A stretch of DNA of 8,760 bases from DATBFX01 sp036558305 (GTDB taxonomy: Bacteria > Chloroflexota > Chloroflexia > Thermomicrobiales > UBA6265). Below the pieces are notes generated by a model. The model made no database searches. It had not been told where the DNA came from and saw only the letters and a program-made list of their open reading frames with translations. Below, one piece after another: positions 5,575-8,760 of the stretch. The stretch lies in contig DATBFX010000302.1 in the NCBI GenBank assembly GCA_036558305.1, positions 1 through 8,760 of the forward strand, given 5' to 3'. Numbering within the stretch: position 1 is the stretch's first letter; the number at the start of each line of letters is the position of its first letter. Made by a program: the position numbers and the translations under genes.

Positions 5575-8500
5575 TTGGCGCGAAAACGAACCACGGCGGC
5601 GTCGACCGCGACGATCACCGACGACCACGACGCTTCGCCCGTGGCCGACGATTCTTTCCGAGGAGACGGCTTCGCGTCCGCGCCATCGACCGTCTCGGCG
5701 CGGGCGAGTCTGGCCTACGCCTGCGATCCCGCCGTCGAAGCCCAGATCGACCAATTCGCCGTCCTCTACCCCTTCCCCCTCGACGAGTTCCAGCGCGAGG
5801 CGATCCGGACGCTGATCCACGGCGACTCGGTGATCGTCGCCGCGCCGACCGGCACCGGGAAAACGGTCTGTGCGGACTTCGGCGTCTACGAATCGCTGAA
5901 ACGCACGGGGCGTGTGCTCTACACGACCCCGATCAAGGCGCTCTCCAACCAGAAGTTTCGCGACCTGCGCGCCATCTACGGCGATGAGGTCGGGTTGCTG
6001 ACCGGCGACGTGACGGAGAACCGCGATGCCCGGATCGTCGTGATGACGACCGAGGTCCTGCGGAATATGCTCCTGCAGACGCCGTGGGATCTGGACGAGG
6101 TCGACTGCGTCATCTTCGACGAGATCCACTACCTGGCCGATCAAGAGCGGGGGACGACCTGGGAAGAGTCGATCATCCTCTGCCCGGAGCACGTCCAACT
6201 GATCTGCCTCTCGGCGACCGTGACCAATGCCGACGAGATCGCCTCCTGGATCGGCCGCACCCACCGCCCGATCCGCCTCATCACCCACACCGAGCGGGCC
6301 GTTCCCCTCTCCCTCTACTACTTCGTCGACGCCAAACTCCATCAGGTCGTCGACCACAAGGGGATGATGGTCCGCGACTTCCCGCACACCGGCGGCGAGG
6401 CGCGGCGGCAGAACGGCCGCGGCGGAGGCAGCCGCCGCCTCTCCGAGTACGACGATCCCGGTATGGACGAACCGCAACCGCGCGAGATCATCGACGCGCT
6501 GGCGGCGAAGGACATGCTGCCGGCCATCTACTTTCTGTTTAGCCGCAACGATTGCCAGACCTTCGCCGAACGGTTGGCTCTGATGCGGCCGCACCTCGTC
6601 AAACCGCTCCAAATCAAGATGATCGAGGCGACGATTGGGACGTATCTCGACGCGCTGCGACCCGAGGATCGCGAGTTGGAGCAGGTCCGGCTGATCACCG
6701 ACCTGGCGCGGAAGGGGATCGGTTTCCACCACGCCGGACTGCTGCCGGTGTTGAAGCAACTGGTCGAGGTCCTCTTCGGCCGCGGGTTGATGGAGGTCGT
6801 GTTCGCGACCGACACCCTCGCCCTCGGCGTCAACATGCCGGCCCGCTCGGTCGTGATCGGGCGGATGAGCAAGTGGGACGGTCGCCGCCGGCGGGTGCTG
6901 ATCCCGAACGAGTTTCAGCAGATGGCCGGGCGGGCCGGTCGCCGCGGCATGGACGCCTTCGGCCACGTGATCGTCCCCTACTCGCCGTGGATCAGCTTCC
7001 GGGACATGCTGGAGATCGCGACCGGGCCGCTGGAACCGGTGCGTTCGGCGTTTGCCGTCCGCTACAACACGGTCCTCAACCTCTGGGACCCGCCCCACGG
7101 GGAGCGGGTGCGGGCGATGCTGCAACAGAGTTTGGCCCAGTTCCAGACGAGTCAGCGGATCCGGCAACTCGAAGACGACATCATCGAGATCGGCGGCGAC
7201 GTCGCCGGTGTGCCGAAGGGGTGCCTGATCGGACTCGACGCCGGCGACGAGTTGCTGGAGGACTACCGCAACGTCAACGGCACGTTGACGACCGCCCAGC
7301 AGAAGGAGCGCCGGATCAAGGCCGAACTGGCGGAGGTCCAGCGCGCCGCGATCGCGCCGCCCTGGCCGGAACCGGGCCGGCAGGCGCTTCGCCGCGCCTT
7401 CCGCTACGCGCCGATCGGTCTGATCGCGCACCATCGCGAATTCGGTTGGGGTGTCTACGTCGGCAAGGGGCGCGGCGGTGTCGGTCTCTTCCTCTTCGAC
7501 CGCGCCATCCGCGCCGTCCACGAGTACCGCCAGATCGACTACCTGACGGACGGCAAAACGGTCCGGGTGCCGGAGGGCTTGACCGAGCCAACAGACCCGG
7601 TCGAGGACGCGGCGACGCTGGTATCCGAGGCAGAGATCGCGCGCATCTGGACGCGCGTCGAGCGGTTGGGATTGCCCGACCTCGACGCGATGGCGACGGA
7701 GCATCGCACACGCGAGATCGATCGCGTCTCCGGTGAGTTGACGGAATTGAAAGCCGAGGCCGCCGCCGCCCGTACCCAGGTCGACGAGCTGCATCGCATC
7801 CGCCACGACCACCCCTGCCACGCCTGCCCGCGTCGCAAAGAGCACCGCGACTATCTCCAGCGCATCGACCGGCTCGAAAAGGAGCGGCGGGCGCTAGAAG
7901 AGGTGCTCCACCGCGAGGCCGAGGCGGAGGAAGCGCGCATCCGTGGCGTCATCCGCGGCATCCGGGAGATCCTCAACCGCTTCGGTTACCTCTACCGTGG
8001 GTATCCGACCCCGAAAGCGGACATGCTCGCCGACGTTTTCGACAACGACGGTCTGATCCTCTGCGAGATGGTCGATCGCGGTCTGCTCGACCGGCTGGCG
8101 CCGGAGGACCTGGCCGAGGTCTTCTCGTGGTTCAGTTTCGACCGCGACTTCCGCTACCAGAACCACTTTACGCTCCCCGACCAGCTCGTCCTTTTGCGGC
8201 GCCGCCTGGAGGACCTGGAGCACGCCGTCCTCGGCGAAGAACGAGACAACGGGCTTTACATCTCGGAAGGGCACAACGCGACGTTCTATGGCGCCGCCCG
8301 CGCCTGGTGCCGCGGCTCGACGATGGCCGAGATCGGCGAGGTGATCGAGCTTTCCGAAGGCGATCTCGTCCTTACCTTCAACAAAACGATCGACCTGTTG
8401 CGACAGGTGCGCGAGATGCTTGCCGACGTCAATCCCGAGCACCCGCTCCGCTTCACCCTCCACGAGGCCGAACGCTTGCTCCGGCGCGGTATCGTCGAGC

Positions 8501-8760
8501 AATCGCTCAAACTCGGTTTCGCCCCGATCGAAGCGCCCACGGAGCCGATTCCTGCGAATGGCGCCGACGACGTGCCTCCCGTCGCGGAGGGGTTGGGGAC
8601 GGCGGCCGCCAAACCGACGAAGCCGCGCCGCAGCCGGAAGCGTGCCGCGTCAACGGTCGAGGTCGTGGCGATCGCGGAACCGCCCGCAAAGAAGCCAAGG
8701 TCCTCGCGAAAGCGAGCAGCGGCGACGGTCGAAGGGGAGGAGCCGAAGGGCGAGGCGACT
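5575..8760 (+). CDS. Ski2/HelY-type DEAD/DEAH-box RNA helicase, C-terminus cut by window edge
   Basis: This superfamily 2 helicase of the Ski2/Mtr4/HelY class uses ATP to unwind RNA, probably in RNA processing or decay. The frame is open to the window end, 1062 codons from TTG 5575; mycobacterial HelY is about 900 residues. Motifs present are Walker A APTGTGKT (90-97), DEIH (182-185), SAT (213-215), motif V ATDTLALGVNMPA (about 419-431) and motif VI QMAGRAGRRG (449-458). A Gly/Arg-rich insert (about 273-302) lies between the two RecA-like domains. Next come a small beta-barrel-like stretch (about 615-650, FGWGVYVGKGRGGVGLFLF), a charged coiled coil (about 725-795) with C748-HA-C751...H757, and a DSHCT-type C-terminal domain (about 795-975). 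A basic repeat-bearing tail follows. The start is uncertain: TTG 5575 follows GAGGGA (5557-5562) and gives MARKRTT, while GTG 5641 is in frame without a ribosome site. The frame is open back to 5437, but that part looks non-coding. It is divergent from the glycosyltransferase unit. Confidence 0.93.
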   Translation, partial: MARKRTTAASTATITDDHDASPVADDSFRGDGFASAPSTVSARASLAYACDPAVEAQIDQFAVLYPFPLDEFQREAIRTLIHGDSVIVAAPTGTGKTVCADFGVYESLKRTGRVLYTTPIKALSNQKFRDLRAIYGDEVGLLTGDVTENRDARIVVMTTEVLRNMLLQTPWDLDEVDCVIFDEIHYLADQERGTTWEESIILCPEHVQLICLSATVTNADEIASWIGRTHRPIRLITHTERAVPLSLYYFVDAKLHQVVDHKGMMVRDFPHTGGEARRQNGRGGGSRRLSEYDDPGMDEPQPREIIDALAAKDMLPAIYFLFSRNDCQTFAERLALMRPHLVKPLQIKMIEATIGTYLDALRPEDRELEQVRLITDLARKGIGFHHAGLLPVLKQLVEVLFGRGLMEVVFATDTLALGVNMPARSVVIGRMSKWDGRRRRVLIPNEFQQMAGRAGRRGMDAFGHVIVPYSPWISFRDMLEIATGPLEPVRSAFAVRYNTVLNLWDPPHGERVRAMLQQSLAQFQTSQRIRQLEDDIIEIGGDVAGVPKGCLIGLDAGDELLEDYRNVNGTLTTAQQKERRIKAELAEVQRAAIAPPWPEPGRQALRRAFRYAPIGLIAHHREFGWGVYVGKGRGGVGLFLFDRAIRAVHEYRQIDYLTDGKTVRVPEGLTEPTDPVEDAATLVSEAEIARIWTRVERLGLPDLDAMATEHRTREIDRVSGELTELKAEAAAARTQVDELHRIRHDHPCHACPRRKEHRDYLQRIDRLEKERRALEEVLHREAEAEEARIRGVIRGIREILNRFGYLYRGYPTPKADMLADVFDNDGLILCEMVDRGLLDRLAPEDLAEVFSWFSFDRDFRYQNHFTLPDQLVLLRRRLEDLEHAVLGEERDNGLYISEGHNATFYGAARAWCRGSTMAEIGEVIELSEGDLVLTFNKTIDLLRQVREMLADVNPEHPLRFTLHEAERLLRRGIVEQSLKLGFAPIEAPTEPIPANGADDVPPVAEGLGTAAAKPTKPRRSRKRAASTVEVVAIAEPPAKKPRSSRKRAAATVEGEEPKGEAT
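8620..8733 (+). repeat. Duplicated basic 14-residue motif in helicase tail
   Basis: KPRRSRKRAASTVE (8620-8661) and KPRSSRKRAAATVE (8692-8733) match at 12 of 14 residues with a 72-base period. Their codons differ at many positions, for example CGC/AGG, AAG CGT/AAG CGA and GCC GCG/GCA GCG. The spacer between them (VVAIAEPPAK) is not basic. The unit resembles the Lys/Arg-Ala-rich tails of nucleic-acid-binding proteins. Further copies may lie beyond the window edge. Confidence 0.7.

Noticed and set aside
5527..7845. A 772-codon open frame on the minus strand opposite the helicase
   Set aside because: It is a mirror of the helicase codons in high-GC DNA: Asp/Val/Arg/Gln-rich with no recognisable domain, while the plus strand carries every helicase motif.

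Overview
The window is GC-rich chromosomal DNA with dense coding, strong G/C bias at third codon positions, and GTG/TTG as well as ATG starts. A large Ski2/HelY-type helicase, PQQ-like propeller repeats and an exported SnoaL-cupin protein together suggest a Chloroflexota bacterium, perhaps Thermomicrobia (Sphaerobacter/Thermomicrobium type). That placement is inference from gene content and style; Actinobacteria carry similar helicases and cannot be excluded by eye.

Layout. A divergent intergenic region (about 5259-5574) separates two transcription units. To the left, on the minus strand and in order of transcription, are a family-4 glycosyltransferase (5258-4134), thiL (4137-3106, ATGA overlap with the glycosyltransferase), a PQQ-like beta-propeller gene split by a frameshift (about 3049-1077), and after a 146-bp gap an exported SnoaL-like plus cupin-like protein (930 to beyond base 1, C-terminus missing). 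To the right, on the plus strand, is a DEAD/DEAH-box Ski2/HelY-type RNA helicase (from about 5575 to beyond base 8760, C-terminus missing).

How they work together. Only the glycosyltransferase-thiL pair shows tight coupling, and no shared pathway is apparent, so the arrangement looks like ordinary housekeeping linkage. ThiL makes thiamine diphosphate, the glycosyltransferase probably acts in envelope glycan synthesis, the helicase in RNA processing or decay, and the propeller and SnoaL-cupin proteins probably belong outside the membrane.

What stands out. The propeller gene carries a clear one-base frame disruption near 2291 and a possible second one near 2930, and no signal peptide can be found for it, so it may be decaying or contain sequence errors. 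The helicase has a basic C-terminal tail with a duplicated 14-residue motif whose codons have diverged. The divergent promoter region holds a perfect 8-bp inverted repeat next to a good -10 hexamer. I see no CRISPR, transposon, tRNA, rRNA or defence system, and no convincing previously undescribed system.
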